Positions 7,485 to 19,799 of a stretch of 64,000 nt of DNA are shown in pieces (within the stretch, counting starts at the first letter, position 1; the number at the start of each line of letters is the position of its first letter). The translations under genes were made by a program, and so were the position numbers. The stretch lies in NCBI RefSeq assembly GCF_017310035.1, contig NZ_CP022296.1, forward strand, positions 3,968,001-4,032,000, written 5' to 3'. The stretch comes from Nocardioides sp. S5. Lineage in GTDB: Bacteria; Actinomycetota; Actinomycetes; Propionibacteriales; Nocardioidaceae. The notes beneath the pieces are model-generated. The model was not told the origin of the DNA. It did not search any database and was given only the letters and a program-made list of their open reading frames with translations.

Positions 7485-8930
7485 GTGTCCGTCTTCTCGC
7501 GCCGCCCTGCTGCCTCCCCGTCGACCTCACCGTCGACCTCCCGGCCGACCTCGCCGCTGACCCGCACCCGGCTCCTCACCATCGCCACGGCCGGCGTGCT
7601 CGTGGCGGGACTGGGCGTCGGGCCGTCGGTCGCCGACGAGAATGGCGGCACCAGCGACACCGCCTCGGCCCGCGGCAGCCTGTCCGGGGCGCAGGGCGGC
7701 TACCGGGGACGCAACCAGACCTCCGACGGCAAGCCCGGCACGGTCGTCGGTCCCCCGCCGAGCCTCCGCGGACGCTCGGTGCAGGTCAAGAACGACGTCA
7801 GCTACCAGATCGCCCCCGGCGTCGTGCTGCGCGAGTGGGACCAGGTCGACGGCCGCCAGCCGATCGGTCAGGTGCGGATGAACCTCGTCACCGTCGACCT
7901 CGACGCACCGAACATCTCGTTCGAGGAGCTGTCACCGAAGTACGTCACGAAGCGCAACACGGTCAGCCAGCTCGGCCGCTGGAACGGCGTCCTCGGCGCG
8001 GTCAACGGCGACTTCTTCGACATCAGCGAGACCGGGGCGCCGCTCGGCGTCGCGATCCACCACGAGCGCGGCATCCTCAACGCCGCCCGCGAGGGCTGGA
8101 TCCCGGGGGTGAACTCGTCGTTGTGGTTCGACACCACCGGTCCGCACGTCAGCCCGCTGACCGTCCAGTACACGATCCGTCAGCGCCGCGCCTGGACCGT
8201 CAGCGGCCTCAACCACCCCGAGGTGCCGAGCGGCCAGATCGGCGTCTTCACCCACGACTGGAACCGCACGTCGGGCAACGACGTGCTCCCCGCCGACAAG
8301 AAGCGGGCGCGCGAGGTCGTGCTCTGGAAGAACCGGGTCGTTTCCAACCGACCCAAGCTCTCCGACGGGCGCAAGATCCGCAAGAACAACCGGGTCCTGG
8401 TCGGCGTGGGCCCGGCCGCGGCCAAGCTCGCGCAGCTCAAGCCCGGCAAGAAGATCACCCTGTCCAAGCGGATCGAGGGAGGCCGGCCGACGGTGGCCAT
8501 CAGCGGCGACCGGCCCCTGCTGGTCAACGGCCTCCGGAGCGTCATCAACAACACCATCGCCCACCCCCGCACGGCGGTCGGCATCGACGCCGACGGCCGC
8601 CGGCTGCTGATCCTCGTCGTCGACGGCCGGTCCGCCTCCAGCCGCGGCTACACGATGGTCGAGCTCGCCGACCTGATGACGGCGCTCGGTGCGGAGAACG
8701 CCCTCAACCTCGACGGCGGCGGGTCGTCGGCGATGTACACCCGCACCGGCACGGGTGCGATGGGCATCGTCAACGAGCCCTCCGACGGCGGTGAGCGCCT
8801 GGTGCCCAACGCGTTCGGTGTGGTCTACCACGCACCGCTGCCGCCGGTGGTGCCGATCCTGCCGCCGACGGTGCCCCCCACGCCCACGCCCACGCCCACC
8901 GTCACACCCACGCCGACGCCGACTCCCTGA
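7485..8930 (+). CDS. Secreted phosphodiester glycosidase (NAGPA domain) protein
   Basis: A 481-residue protein from GTG 7485, divergent from the methyltransferase by about 22 bases. A Ser/Thr/Pro-rich head leads into a hydrophobic segment (LLTIATAGVLVAGLGVG) ending near VADEN, a likely signal peptide. The NAGPA (DUF2233) domain covers about 130-450, with GAVNGDFFDI, GIDADGRRLLILVVDGR and the hallmark LNLDGGGSSAMY. NAGPA domains hydrolyse GlcNAc-1-phosphodiesters or related sugar phosphodiesters; the cell-wall substrate here is unknown. The tail is a short PTPTPTPTV repeat region, perhaps a wall-spanning stalk. Confidence 0.85.
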   Translation: MSVFSRRPAASPSTSPSTSRPTSPLTRTRLLTIATAGVLVAGLGVGPSVADENGGTSDTASARGSLSGAQGGYRGRNQTSDGKPGTVVGPPPSLRGRSVQVKNDVSYQIAPGVVLREWDQVDGRQPIGQVRMNLVTVDLDAPNISFEELSPKYVTKRNTVSQLGRWNGVLGAVNGDFFDISETGAPLGVAIHHERGILNAAREGWIPGVNSSLWFDTTGPHVSPLTVQYTIRQRRAWTVSGLNHPEVPSGQIGVFTHDWNRTSGNDVLPADKKRAREVVLWKNRVVSNRPKLSDGRKIRKNNRVLVGVGPAAAKLAQLKPGKKITLSKRIEGGRPTVAISGDRPLLVNGLRSVINNTIAHPRTAVGIDADGRRLLILVVDGRSASSRGYTMVELADLMTALGAENALNLDGGGSSAMYTRTGTGAMGIVNEPSDGGERLVPNAFGVVYHAPLPPVVPILPPTVPPTPTPTPTVTPTPTPTP

Positions 8931-8937
8931 CGGACGC

Positions 8938-9543
8938 TCAGGCGTTCGGCGCGGCGAAGAGCACGACGTACGTCACCGGCGCCAGGCACTGCACGGTGCT
9001 CTTCGGCAGCGCCGGGACGACCTCGAACCCGGCCTCGCCGGCCTCGATCGCCACGCTCGTCGGGGCCTCGCAGCCGATGTGCGCGACGGCGCCGTAGGGC
9101 GTGGCGTCGGGCGACTCCGCAGCGAGGTCCGCCACGGCGGCGGAGACGCTCTCCCCCAGCCCGGAGCGCAGCTCGACGGCGAAGTCCGCGACGGCCTGCT
9201 CGGTGTCGAGCGCGAAGGCGAGCGTGGAGACCGAGCCGCCACCCTCGGTCGCGGCGACCACCGTCGCCTCGGCGACCCCGGCCGAACCGGTCGCCTCCAC
9301 CGTCTGGATGTTCGGGTCCGACGACCCGCTCGTCGGATCCTCGGTCGGCTCGGGCTCCGAGGGGCTCGGCGTGCTGGAGGAGCCGACGTCGGACGAGGGA
9401 GCCGGGTCGGTGGCGGTGTCCTCGGCCGCGTCGTCACCGCAGGCGGCCAGCCCGGTCGCGAGACCGAGGGCGACGACCGCGCCAGCGGCGGCGCGACGGC
9501 GTACGGCGGGGGCGGGCTGGCGGGTACGCGTCCGAGTAGTCAT
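8938..9543 (-). CDS. Putative lipoprotein, unrecognised family
   Basis: A 201-residue protein with a basic N-terminus, hydrophobic stretch and lipobox LAAC placing the modified cysteine at residue 35. About 45 residues of acidic Ser/Thr/Pro-rich linker follow (EPEPTEDPTSGSSDP), then a compact domain of about 115 residues. I do not recognise the domain; it is probably surface-exposed. It is convergent with the glycosidase, whose stop lies 7 bases away, and divergent from the RelA/SpoT-domain gene. Confidence 0.7.
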   Translation of the reverse strand: MTTRTRTRQPAPAVRRRAAAGAVVALGLATGLAACGDDAAEDTATDPAPSSDVGSSSTPSPSEPEPTEDPTSGSSDPNIQTVEATGSAGVAEATVVAATEGGGSVSTLAFALDTEQAVADFAVELRSGLGESVSAAVADLAAESPDATPYGAVAHIGCEAPTSVAIEAGEAGFEVVPALPKSTVQCLAPVTYVVLFAAPNA

Positions 9544-9661
9544 GGTGGTCAGACGTTAGCCACGACCGGCCGGATCCCGGGTGAGGCGGGGCGGTTCGCC
9601 GGGCGTGCCGTCGACGCCGCGACACCCCGACTGGCAGGCTGGGCGCCATGGAGGACCCCGC

Positions 9662-10648
9662 ATGAGCGAGCAGGAGCCGGTGCGCGAGGCCGTACGCGCC
9701 TATGCGGCCCTGCAACCGCAGCTCGCGTCGGCCACCCAGGCCTACGTCGCCCTCATCCAGGTCCTGCTCGACGACGCCGGCATCGACTACCTCAGCGTCA
9801 CCGGCCGCACGAAGAGCGTCGCGTCGTTCGCGGCGAAGGCCAACCGCACCGATGGCGGGCGCCCCCTCTACCCCGACCCGCTCGACCAGATCACCGACCA
9901 GATCGGCGTCCGCGTGATCACCTACGTCCACAGCGACGTCGCGGCGGTCGCCGAGGTCCTCGACGACGAGCTGGTGATGCTCGACGACCGCGACCTGGGC
10001 GAGGAGACGGCCCGGTCCGGTCGCTTCGGCTACGCCAGCCGGCACCTGCTGGTCGAGACCCGGCCCGGCGCCGAGCTGCCGGTCCTCGAGGGGCACCGGG
10101 CGAGCGTCCAGGTGCGCACCGTGCTCCAGCACGCGTGGGCGGAGTTCGAGCACGACATCCGCTACAAGGGCAACGTCCCCGAGGACGCCGCCGCCGACCT
10201 CGACCGCCGCTTCACCCTCGCCGCCGGGCTCATCGAGCTCGCCGACCGCGAGTTCGCCACGATCCGCGAGCGCATCCAGGCCGCCGCGCCCGGCAGCACC
10301 ACCGAGCCCGAGGCCGACCGCATCGTCGGCCAGGACCTCGCGACCTTCCTCGCCGGCCACTACAGCGACGCCGGCTGGTCGCACACCGACCACTACGACT
10401 GGATCGCCGACCTCCTCACCCAGCTCGGCATCGACAGCATCGACGACCTCGCCGACCTCCTCACCTCCGTCGACGCCGACGCGGTGATCCGCCGGATGGG
10501 CTACCGCTACCCCGCCGGAGCCGTACGCCGCCTCGACGACGCCCTGCTCGCGATCTTCGGAGAGCAGTACGTCACCCTCGCCGGCAACAGCCACCGGGTG
10601 CCGCTGCTGCGCGCGCGGCTGGAGAAGCTGACGACACCCGAGACCTGA
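9662..10648 (+). CDS. RelA/SpoT nucleotidyltransferase-domain protein (putative alarmone synthetase)
   Basis: A 328-residue protein. The synthetase domain occupies about residues 15-205: VTGRTKSVASFAAKANR (ATP-binding RxKS type), DQIGVRVITYVHSDV, and VQVRTVLQHAWAEFEHDIRYK, the block that carries the conserved catalytic Glu and pyrophosphate acceptor site. There is no HD hydrolase domain and no TGS/ACT region, so it should make but not degrade (p)ppGpp. The 120-residue C-terminal extension is unrecognised. Start ATG 9662 has a GAGGA element at 9651; an ATG at 9648 is out of frame. Confidence 0.82.
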   Translation: MSEQEPVREAVRAYAALQPQLASATQAYVALIQVLLDDAGIDYLSVTGRTKSVASFAAKANRTDGGRPLYPDPLDQITDQIGVRVITYVHSDVAAVAEVLDDELVMLDDRDLGEETARSGRFGYASRHLLVETRPGAELPVLEGHRASVQVRTVLQHAWAEFEHDIRYKGNVPEDAAADLDRRFTLAAGLIELADREFATIRERIQAAAPGSTTEPEADRIVGQDLATFLAGHYSDAGWSHTDHYDWIADLLTQLGIDSIDDLADLLTSVDADAVIRRMGYRYPAGAVRRLDDALLAIFGEQYVTLAGNSHRVPLLRARLEKLTTPET

Positions 10649-10650
10649 GA

Positions 10651-10670
10651 GGCGCGCTCAGGTGCGCGCC
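10651..10670 (+). terminator. Hairpin after the RelA/SpoT-domain gene
   Basis: GGCGCGC (10651-10657) and GCGCGCC (10664-10670) form a perfect 7-bp GC stem around a 6-base loop, two bases after the stop codon. No T-run follows. It sits 14 bases before the ChaA start, so it could also act in that gene's leader. Confidence 0.5.
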
Positions 10671-10683
10671 CTAGGGTTGCGCC

Positions 10684-11877
10684 ATGAGCCGCCCTTCCTG
10701 GACGACCCTTGCCCCGATCGTGGCCATCGTCGCCCTCGTGCCGGCCTGGTTCGCCCATCCCGAGGGGATCGTGCTCGGTGCGCTCGCGGTGCTGCTGGTG
10801 GCCGCCGTGCTCGCCGCGGTGCACCACGCGGAGGTCGTCGCGCACCGCGTCGGCGAGCCGTACGGCTCGTTGGTGCTCGCGGTCGCGGTCACCATCATCG
10901 AGGTGGGGCTGATCGTCACCCTGATGGTCACCACCGACAAGGACACCGCCGGCCTGGCCCGCGACACCGTCTTCGCCGCGGTGATGATCACCCTCAACGG
11001 CATCGTCGGCATCTCGCTGCTGGTGGGCGCGCTCAAGCACCACCTCGCGGTCTTCAACCCCGAGGGCACCGGCGCCGCGCTGGCGACCGTGATCGCGCTG
11101 GCCGTGCTCTGCCTGGTGGTGCCGTCGGTGACCACGTCCGAGCCGGGCCCGGAGTTCACCGGAGCCCAGCTGGCCTTCGCCGCCATCGCGTCGCTGGTGC
11201 TCTACGGCATGTTCGTCTTCACCCAGACCATCCGGCACCGCGACTTCTTCCTCCCGGTCGCTCCGGGGCAGTACGTCCCGATGGTGGCCACCAGGGCCGA
11301 GGCTGCCCTCGCCGCGTCGGACCGCGCCGCCGAACGGCAGTCCGGGCGCGAGGCGGCCGCCGACGGCTTCGAGCACGAACCCGTGGACCTCGACGAGGAC
11401 GGTCACGCCGACCCGCCCAGCGACCGTGCCGCGCTGGCCAGCCTGGGCCTGCTCGTCGTCTCGCTGGTCGCGGTCGTCGGCCTGGCCAAGGTCGAGTCCC
11501 CGGCCATCGAGTCCGGCGTCGCGGCGCTCGGCTTCCCGCAGGCGGTCGTCGGTGTCGTGATCGCCCTGCTCGTGCTCGCCCCCGAGTCGATCGCCGCGGT
11601 CCGCGCGGCGGCCCGTGAGCGGGTGCAGGTGAGCCTGAACCTCGCCCTCGGCTCTGCGATGGCTTCCATCGGGCTGACCATCCCGGCCATCGCGGTCGCG
11701 AGCATCTGGCTCGACGGGCCGCTCGAGCTCGGGCTCGACCAGCTCCAGACGGTGCTCCTGCTGCTGACCGCCGCAGTCTCGATCCTCACCGTCGTGCCGG
11801 GGCGCGCCAAGCCGCTGCAGGGCGGCGTGCACCTGGTCCTCTTCGTCTCGTTCCTGTTCCTGACGATCGCGCCCTGA
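10684..11877 (+). CDS. Calcium/cation:proton antiporter, ChaA-like
   Basis: A 397-residue membrane protein with about eleven hydrophobic segments in two halves separated by an acidic cytoplasmic loop (about 205-245, with DLDEDGHADPPSD). The first-half block HHAEVVAHRVGEPYGSLVLA followed by TIIEVGLI, and the second-half block VLAPESIAAVRAA, are the repeated alpha motifs of the Ca2+:cation antiporter superfamily. E. coli ChaA exchanges Na+, K+ or Ca2+ for H+ at alkaline pH. Start ATG 10684 gives the full first membrane segment. Confidence 0.87.
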   Translation: MSRPSWTTLAPIVAIVALVPAWFAHPEGIVLGALAVLLVAAVLAAVHHAEVVAHRVGEPYGSLVLAVAVTIIEVGLIVTLMVTTDKDTAGLARDTVFAAVMITLNGIVGISLLVGALKHHLAVFNPEGTGAALATVIALAVLCLVVPSVTTSEPGPEFTGAQLAFAAIASLVLYGMFVFTQTIRHRDFFLPVAPGQYVPMVATRAEAALAASDRAAERQSGREAAADGFEHEPVDLDEDGHADPPSDRAALASLGLLVVSLVAVVGLAKVESPAIESGVAALGFPQAVVGVVIALLVLAPESIAAVRAAARERVQVSLNLALGSAMASIGLTIPAIAVASIWLDGPLELGLDQLQTVLLLLTAAVSILTVVPGRAKPLQGGVHLVLFVSFLFLTIAP

Positions 11878-11922
11878 GGGAGGTGGCCGGGGCACCGCTC
11901 GTGGCGGGCTCCCGGAGGAGGC

Positions 11923-12774
11923 TCAGCCGAAGTACCGGCCGTAGATCTTGTCGTAGGTGCCGTCTTGGCGCAGGTCGGCGAGCACGCTGTTGATCTGGCG
12001 CAGGAGCGGGATGTTGCCGTCCTTCTTCACCGCCATGCCGTACTGCTCGCCGGTGTCGAACTCGCGGGCCAGCTTCAGCCGCGGGTTGTCGGAGACGAAC
12101 TGTCCCGACACCGTGTTGTCGAGCATCGCAGCGTCGAGCTCGCCGGCGGCGAGCGCCGCCTGCAGGCCGGCCGCGTCGTCGTACGCCGTCACCTGGGTGC
12201 TGGCGGGGGCGAAGTCGCTCAGGTAGGTCTCGCCGGTGGTGTCCTTCTGCACGCCGACGCGCTTGCCGGCGAGCTCCTCGACCGCGTCGAGGCCCGAGCC
12301 GCGGGGCGTGATGAGCGCCTGCTTGGCGTCGAAGTAGGGGCTGGAGAAGTCGAGCACGCGCGCCCGCTCGCCGGTGATGGTCATCGCGGAGATGGCCACG
12401 TCGCAGACGTCGTTGTTGAGCGAGTCGCCCGAGGTGATGTCGTCGAAGGACACGTCGATCACGTCGAGGTCGGCCTCGAGCGAGTCGGCCACCGTGCGGA
12501 TGAGGTCGATGTCGAAGCCGGTGGGCTTGCCCTTCTCCTCGTACTCGAAGGGCGCGTAGGGCATGTCGGTGCACACCGTCAGCGCGCCCTCGAAGACCAG
12601 GGAGACCTCGGTCAGGGAGTCGGCCGACTCCCCGCTGGCAGCACCACCGCAGGCACCCAGCGTGGCCATCAGCGCCACGGAGGACAGGACCGCCGCGGCG
12701 GTGCGGGCGGGCCGGCGGAGGACGGGCCCACGGAGGACGGGAGAGCGACGGACGGTCATGGGTTCAGTTCGCAT
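11923..12774 (-). CDS. Family 3 extracellular solute-binding lipoprotein, fifth gene of the conservon operon
   Basis: A periplasmic-binding-protein fold (SBP_bac_3) of about 240 residues: VCTDMPYAPFEYEEKGKPTG, DVAISAMTITGERARVLDFS and the closing SVLADLRQDGTYDKIYGRYF. The lipobox is LGAC (Cys42 from the long start). Such proteins bind amino acids or other polar solutes for ABC importers, but no permease or ATPase gene adjoins. It overlaps the end of the CvnD GTPase gene if ATG 12774 is used; ATG 12759 would leave a 4-base gap. Either way it is tightly coupled to the conservon, so it may sense ligand for CvnA rather than, or besides, transport. That role is inference. Confidence 0.83.
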   Translation of the reverse strand: MRTEPMTVRRSPVLRGPVLRRPARTAAAVLSSVALMATLGACGGAASGESADSLTEVSLVFEGALTVCTDMPYAPFEYEEKGKPTGFDIDLIRTVADSLEADLDVIDVSFDDITSGDSLNNDVCDVAISAMTITGERARVLDFSSPYFDAKQALITPRGSGLDAVEELAGKRVGVQKDTTGETYLSDFAPASTQVTAYDDAAGLQAALAAGELDAAMLDNTVSGQFVSDNPRLKLAREFDTGEQYGMAVKKDGNIPLLRQINSVLADLRQDGTYDKIYGRYFG

Positions 12775-13360
12775 TCACGGTGAGCGACTCACGAAGCCGC
12801 ATGAGCGAGTATTCGGTGATCTTCACGAGCGCGCCCTTGGCCTGCTCGCGGTCGCGGGCGTCGAGGCTGATGATCGGTACGTCGGCAGGCAGGGCCAGCG
12901 CGGCGGCGATCTCCTCGGCGGGGTAGCGCGGGACGCCGTCGAACTCGTTGACGGCGACGATGAAGGGGATGCCCTTGGACTCGAAGTAGTCCAGGGGCGA
13001 GAACGACTCGTCGAGGCGCGCCACGTCCACCAGCACGATGGCGCCGATGGCGCCGCGGCACAGGTCGTCCCACATGAACCAGAAGCGCCGCTGGCCGGGC
13101 GTGCCGAAGAGGTAGAGGACCAGGTCCTCCGCCAGCGTCAGTCGACCGAAGTCCATGGCCACGGTGGTCGTGGCCTTCGTGGGCACGGCGGCGAGATCGT
13201 CGACGCCCTCGGACTCGTTGGTGACGAGTGCCTCGGTGCGCAGCGGGTCGATCTCCGACACGGCGCCGACGAGCGTCGACTTGCCGACGCCGAAGCCGCC
13301 AGCGATGACGATCTTCGTCGACGCAGCAGCTCGCTGTGCCTTAGTAGTTTCGAAGTCCAC
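12764..13360 (-). CDS. CvnD-type small GTPase of a conservon
   Basis: A 198-residue ATP/GTP-binding protein. G1 is GGFGVGKST (about 21-29), G3 is FGTPGQ and G4 is NEFD. It lacks lipidation signals and belongs to the MglA-like group found in actinobacterial conservons. Start GTG 13360 follows AAAGGA in good position; the longer open frame to 13621 overlaps CvnC. The reading frame overlaps the end of CvnC by 20 bases. By family knowledge CvnD is switched by the roadblock partner CvnB and assembles with CvnA at the membrane. Confidence 0.88.
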   Translation of the reverse strand: MDFETTKAQRAAASTKIVIAGGFGVGKSTLVGAVSEIDPLRTEALVTNESEGVDDLAAVPTKATTTVAMDFGRLTLAEDLVLYLFGTPGQRRFWFMWDDLCRGAIGAIVLVDVARLDESFSPLDYFESKGIPFIVAVNEFDGVPRYPAEEIAAALALPADVPIISLDARDREQAKGALVKITEYSLMRLRESLTVNAN

Positions 13361-13712
13361 GGAGGGTCCTTTCGATGAGCTCGAGACGCTCATCTGTCGA
13401 CGACTTGTCGGTGATGGTGGCCTGGATCCGGATGAGTCCCTGCTCGATGAGGTCGCCCAGCAGCACCCGGGTGACGCCGATCGGCATCTTGGTGAGGGCC
13501 GAGACCTCGGCCACGGATCGGCGGTCGCAGACCTCGAGAACCTGCGCGGCAGAAGGGGAGAGGACGGGCGCCTCCGCACCAGCCTGGAGGCGCAGCGTGG
13601 CCTCCATGGCCAGGTCGACACTGGTGGCCGTCCGACCTGCGGTGATGGTGTAGGACCGGATCAGTCGGGGGCGGTAGGCGCCCTCGTCCTCCGGTTCGTG
13701 TGGCGGCGTCAT
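13341..13712 (-). CDS. CvnC-type DUF742 protein
   Basis: A 123-residue protein matching DUF742 along most of its length: RPRLIRSYTITAGRT near the start and LTKMPIGVTRVLLGDLIEQG in a winged-helix-like C-terminal half. In conservons the DUF742 member is always encoded between the roadblock and GTPase genes. Here it starts 14 bases after CvnB and overlaps CvnD by 20 bases. A DNA-binding or adaptor role has been proposed for the family; nothing here decides between them. Confidence 0.88.
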   Translation of the reverse strand: MTPPHEPEDEGAYRPRLIRSYTITAGRTATSVDLAMEATLRLQAGAEAPVLSPSAAQVLEVCDRRSVAEVSALTKMPIGVTRVLLGDLIEQGLIRIQATITDKSSTDERLELIERTLRGLRNY

Positions 13713-13726
13713 GGCGGTGTGCGGAC

Positions 13727-14163
13727 TCAGCCGCCCGTACCGACGCGGGCCTGGGCCTCGACGGTACGTCCCACGCGGTCCACCAGCAGGGCCATCTCGT
13801 AGCCCACCTGGCCGATGTCGGCCTCCTCGGTGGTGAGGACGGTGAGGTTCGACCCGTCACCGACGCTCATCAGCATCAGGAAGCCCATCTCCATCTCGAC
13901 GATGGTCTGCATCACCGAGCCGCCCTCGAAGAGGCGGGCGGCGCCGACCGCGAGGCTGGCGAGGCCGGAGGAGACGGCGGCGACCTGCTCGGCCCGCTCA
14001 CCGGGGATGCTGGTGCTCGAGGCCATGAGGAGGCCGTCGGCGGAGACGAGGATGGCGTGCGCGGCGTCGGGAACCTCCTCGACGAAGCGCGACATCACCC
14101 AGTCGAGGTCGCGGTCGTCACCGGCGTTGTTCATGCCGACGGCGGGGGCGGCGGATTCGTGCG

Positions 14164-14167
<4 letters not shown>
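13727..14167 (-). CDS. CvnB-type roadblock/LC7 protein
   Basis: A 146-residue protein with one roadblock/LC7 domain (about 20-125): [31 protein letters not shown] and [20 protein letters not shown]. Roadblock proteins act as partners or GAP-like regulators of MglA-type GTPases, here presumably CvnD. Its ATG overlaps the CvnA stop by 4 bases (ATGA), so translation is coupled. Confidence 0.9.
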
Positions 14168-17511
<3,344 letters not shown>

Positions 17512-17843
17512 GTGTGCCTCGCGATTGGTGAGCGACTTCGACGATGAAACGTGCCCCGGGGGGACCGGAGCAGACTCAACCTAAAGAGTCCCGCGACATT
17601 CCGTGGCGTTTTGGCAGAACTGTGGTGTTCAGGGTGTAAGGGGGTCTAGCGCAGTGCATCTGAGCGTGCGGAGCGTCCCACCGACACCACTGGCACCACC
17701 ACTGCTGTGTCCAGAGCGTGGGAAGTGACAGGTGGGTCACCCGTCCTGCGCCTCCCCTGCGATCCGCGCTGACGATTTCTGGACACTTCCCTGACATCTC
17801 GGACCTCTTCCCTCCGCCTCCGCGGTGCGGCACGATCACCGCC
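17512..17843. other. 332-base divergent intergenic region between cvnA and the endonuclease gene
   Basis: This gap holds the divergent promoters. On the minus strand TAGGTT (17578-17583) could be the -10 element of cvnA, giving a leader of about 60 bases; no convincing -35 was found. No tRNA or ORF with support was seen. The open frames into it from the endonuclease side (from 17718) have no coding character and precede the signal peptide. Confidence 0.4.
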
Positions 17844-19046
17844 ATGACCCTCCTTCTCGGGAAGGGCCGCTCCCGCACGAGCGCCCTTGTCACCTCTCTC
17901 GCCCTCGCCCTGTCCCTCTCCCTCTCGCTGGCCCTGTCGCTCGCGGTGCCGGTGCTGGTGCCGTCGGCCACCGCCCCGGCCACCGCCGCCACGCCGCTCA
18001 CCGTCAGCCAGGCCATCGGACAGCAGACCGGCGCCAGGCAGACCGTCCGTGGCTACGTCGTCGGGCAGCCGACCGCCACGAACACCGTCGTACGCTCCGG
18101 CTTCCCCAACGACTACGCGCTGGCGATCGCCGACTCCCCCTCGACGACGAGCACGTCGTCGATGCTCTACGTGCAGATCCCCTCGACCTTCCGCTCGCAG
18201 TGGGGCCTGCGCACCAACCCCTCGCTGATGGGCAAGCAGATCGACGTCACCGGCGCGCTGTCGGCGTACTTCTCCCACCCGGGCGTGACGAGCACGTCCG
18301 CCTTCGCGCTCGCCGGTGGCGGGACCACCGAGCCGCCGCCCGCCGGTGGCACCAGCCCGTGGGACTCCACCTACTACGCCCCGGCCGTCGGCAAGTCCGC
18401 CACCGCGCTGCGCACCGCGCTGCACGACATCATCGACAACCACACGAAGCTGTCGTACGACGCGGTGTGGACCGCACTGAAGGACACCGACCAGGACCCC
18501 GACAACACCGCCAACGTCATCGAGCTCTACACCGGGCGCTCGATCTCGAAGTCCAGCAACGGCGGCAGCACCGGCAACTGGAACCGTGAGCACGTGTGGG
18601 CGCAGTCGCGCGGCGGCTTCACCACCAGCGCCGGGCCGGGCACCGACCTGCACCACATCCGGCCCGAGGACGTCACCGTCAACAGCATCCGCGGCAACAA
18701 GGACTTCGACAACGGCGGCTCCGCCGTCTCCGGCTGCAACGACTGCTGGACCGACTCCAACTCCTTCGAGCCGCGCGACGCGGTCAAGGGCGACGTGGCG
18801 CGGATGCTGCTCTACATGGCGATCCGCTACGAGGGCGGCGACGGCTTCAACAACCTCGAGATGAGCTCGACGGTCGGCTCGTCCTCCACGCTGATCGGCG
18901 ACCTCGAGACGCTGCTCGCCTGGCACTCCGCCGACCCGGTCAACACCTTCGAGATGCGGCGCAACGACCGCATCCACGCCCAGTGGCAGGGCAACCGCAA
19001 CCCCTTCATCGACCACCCGGAGTGGGCCGCGGCCATCTGGAACTGA
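17844..19046 (+). CDS. Secreted endonuclease I family nuclease with N-terminal OB-fold-like domain
   Basis: A 400-residue protein from ATG 17844. The signal peptide is a long Leu/Ser repeat (LALALSLSLSLALSLAVPVL) cut near ATAATP. Residues about 45-165 resemble the OB-fold DUF6359 module (QTVRGYVVGQPT, NDYALAIADS), and a Gly/Pro linker leads to the EndA/NucM domain (about 175-400). The nuclease core shows NWNREHVWAQS and DLHHIRPEDVTVNSIRGNKD, the histidine and metal-binding asparagine region of endonuclease I. The enzyme should cut extracellular DNA (and perhaps RNA), for nutrition or biofilm turnover. It is convergent with the AIM24 gene, 2 bases away. Confidence 0.85.
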   Translation: MTLLLGKGRSRTSALVTSLALALSLSLSLALSLAVPVLVPSATAPATAATPLTVSQAIGQQTGARQTVRGYVVGQPTATNTVVRSGFPNDYALAIADSPSTTSTSSMLYVQIPSTFRSQWGLRTNPSLMGKQIDVTGALSAYFSHPGVTSTSAFALAGGGTTEPPPAGGTSPWDSTYYAPAVGKSATALRTALHDIIDNHTKLSYDAVWTALKDTDQDPDNTANVIELYTGRSISKSSNGGSTGNWNREHVWAQSRGGFTTSAGPGTDLHHIRPEDVTVNSIRGNKDFDNGGSAVSGCNDCWTDSNSFEPRDAVKGDVARMLLYMAIRYEGGDGFNNLEMSSTVGSSSTLIGDLETLLAWHSADPVNTFEMRRNDRIHAQWQGNRNPFIDHPEWAAAIWN

Positions 19047-19048
19047 GG

Positions 19049-19732
19049 TCAGCCGCCCGAGCCGTGGCTGTGGGGCGGCACGACCGGCCCCTCGGAGGGC
19101 TGCACCACGACGAAGCCGGGACCCTGGAAGGCGTACTGGAAGGCCTCACCGGTGCCGCCGCGCAGCATCGACTTCATGTTCATCGAGTTGACCACCTGCG
19201 GCACCAGGCCGGCCGACCAGCAGACCGCAGCGTTGATGTCGACGAAGGTCGGCGTCTGCGAGCAGTCGAGGATCAGCGGCTGGCCGTCGCTGGTGAGCGC
19301 CACGGTGCCGTGGCCCTGGACGAGGGTGTTGAACATGCCGCCGCTCATCATCCCCGCGCCCTTGACCCGGTGCACGTCGTACTCGAGCGAGGCGTCCATC
19401 GCCAGCAGCGCGCTGCCGTTGACCGAGAGCCCGTCGCCCTCGAGGCCGACGAGGAAGACGTCCTTCGCGGCGTCGGCGAAGAAGACCTCGCCCTGACCGG
19501 CGACGGTCATCAGCGGGGTGTCCTCCGAGGTCACCAGCCGGCGCATCATCTTGCCGATGGAGCCGGCCGACTTGTGCTCGAAGCTCACCTGGCCCTGGTA
19601 GGCGATCATCGATCCCTTGGCCGCGAGCACCGGCTCGCCGAGCACCACGCGCAGCGTCTTGCGGTGGTGGAGGCTGAACCGCTCGGCGGTCGCGTTCTCC
19701 TGGTTGGCCCGGTCGAAGAGCTCGCTGCGCAT
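19049..19732 (-). CDS. AIM24 family protein
   Basis: A 227-residue all-beta protein of the AIM24 (DUF124) family, named for a mitochondrial protein but widespread in bacteria with unknown function. Family marks: KTLRVVLGEPVLAAKGSMIA, GQGEVFFADAAKDVFLVGLE and FNTLVQGHGTVALTSDGQP. It ends in a Gly/His/Ser tail. It has no signal peptide or membrane segment. The C-terminal stop abuts the endonuclease stop. Confidence 0.85.
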   Translation of the reverse strand: MRSELFDRANQENATAERFSLHHRKTLRVVLGEPVLAAKGSMIAYQGQVSFEHKSAGSIGKMMRRLVTSEDTPLMTVAGQGEVFFADAAKDVFLVGLEGDGLSVNGSALLAMDASLEYDVHRVKGAGMMSGGMFNTLVQGHGTVALTSDGQPLILDCSQTPTFVDINAAVCWSAGLVPQVVNSMNMKSMLRGGTGEAFQYAFQGPGFVVVQPSEGPVVPPHSHGSGG

Positions 19733-19799
19733 GTGTCCCCCAGTGGTCGTGTCGGCGGCGGCCCGATCGGCCGCGTCGGCGCGAGCCTAGCGATTCGGC

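Noticed and set aside
9648..9661. ATG 9648 as start of the RelA/SpoT-domain gene
   Set aside because: It is out of frame with the gene; ATG 9662 is in frame.
17512..17843. tRNA or small RNA in the largest gap
   Set aside because: No cloverleaf, no strong hairpin with T-run and no conserved element could be seen.
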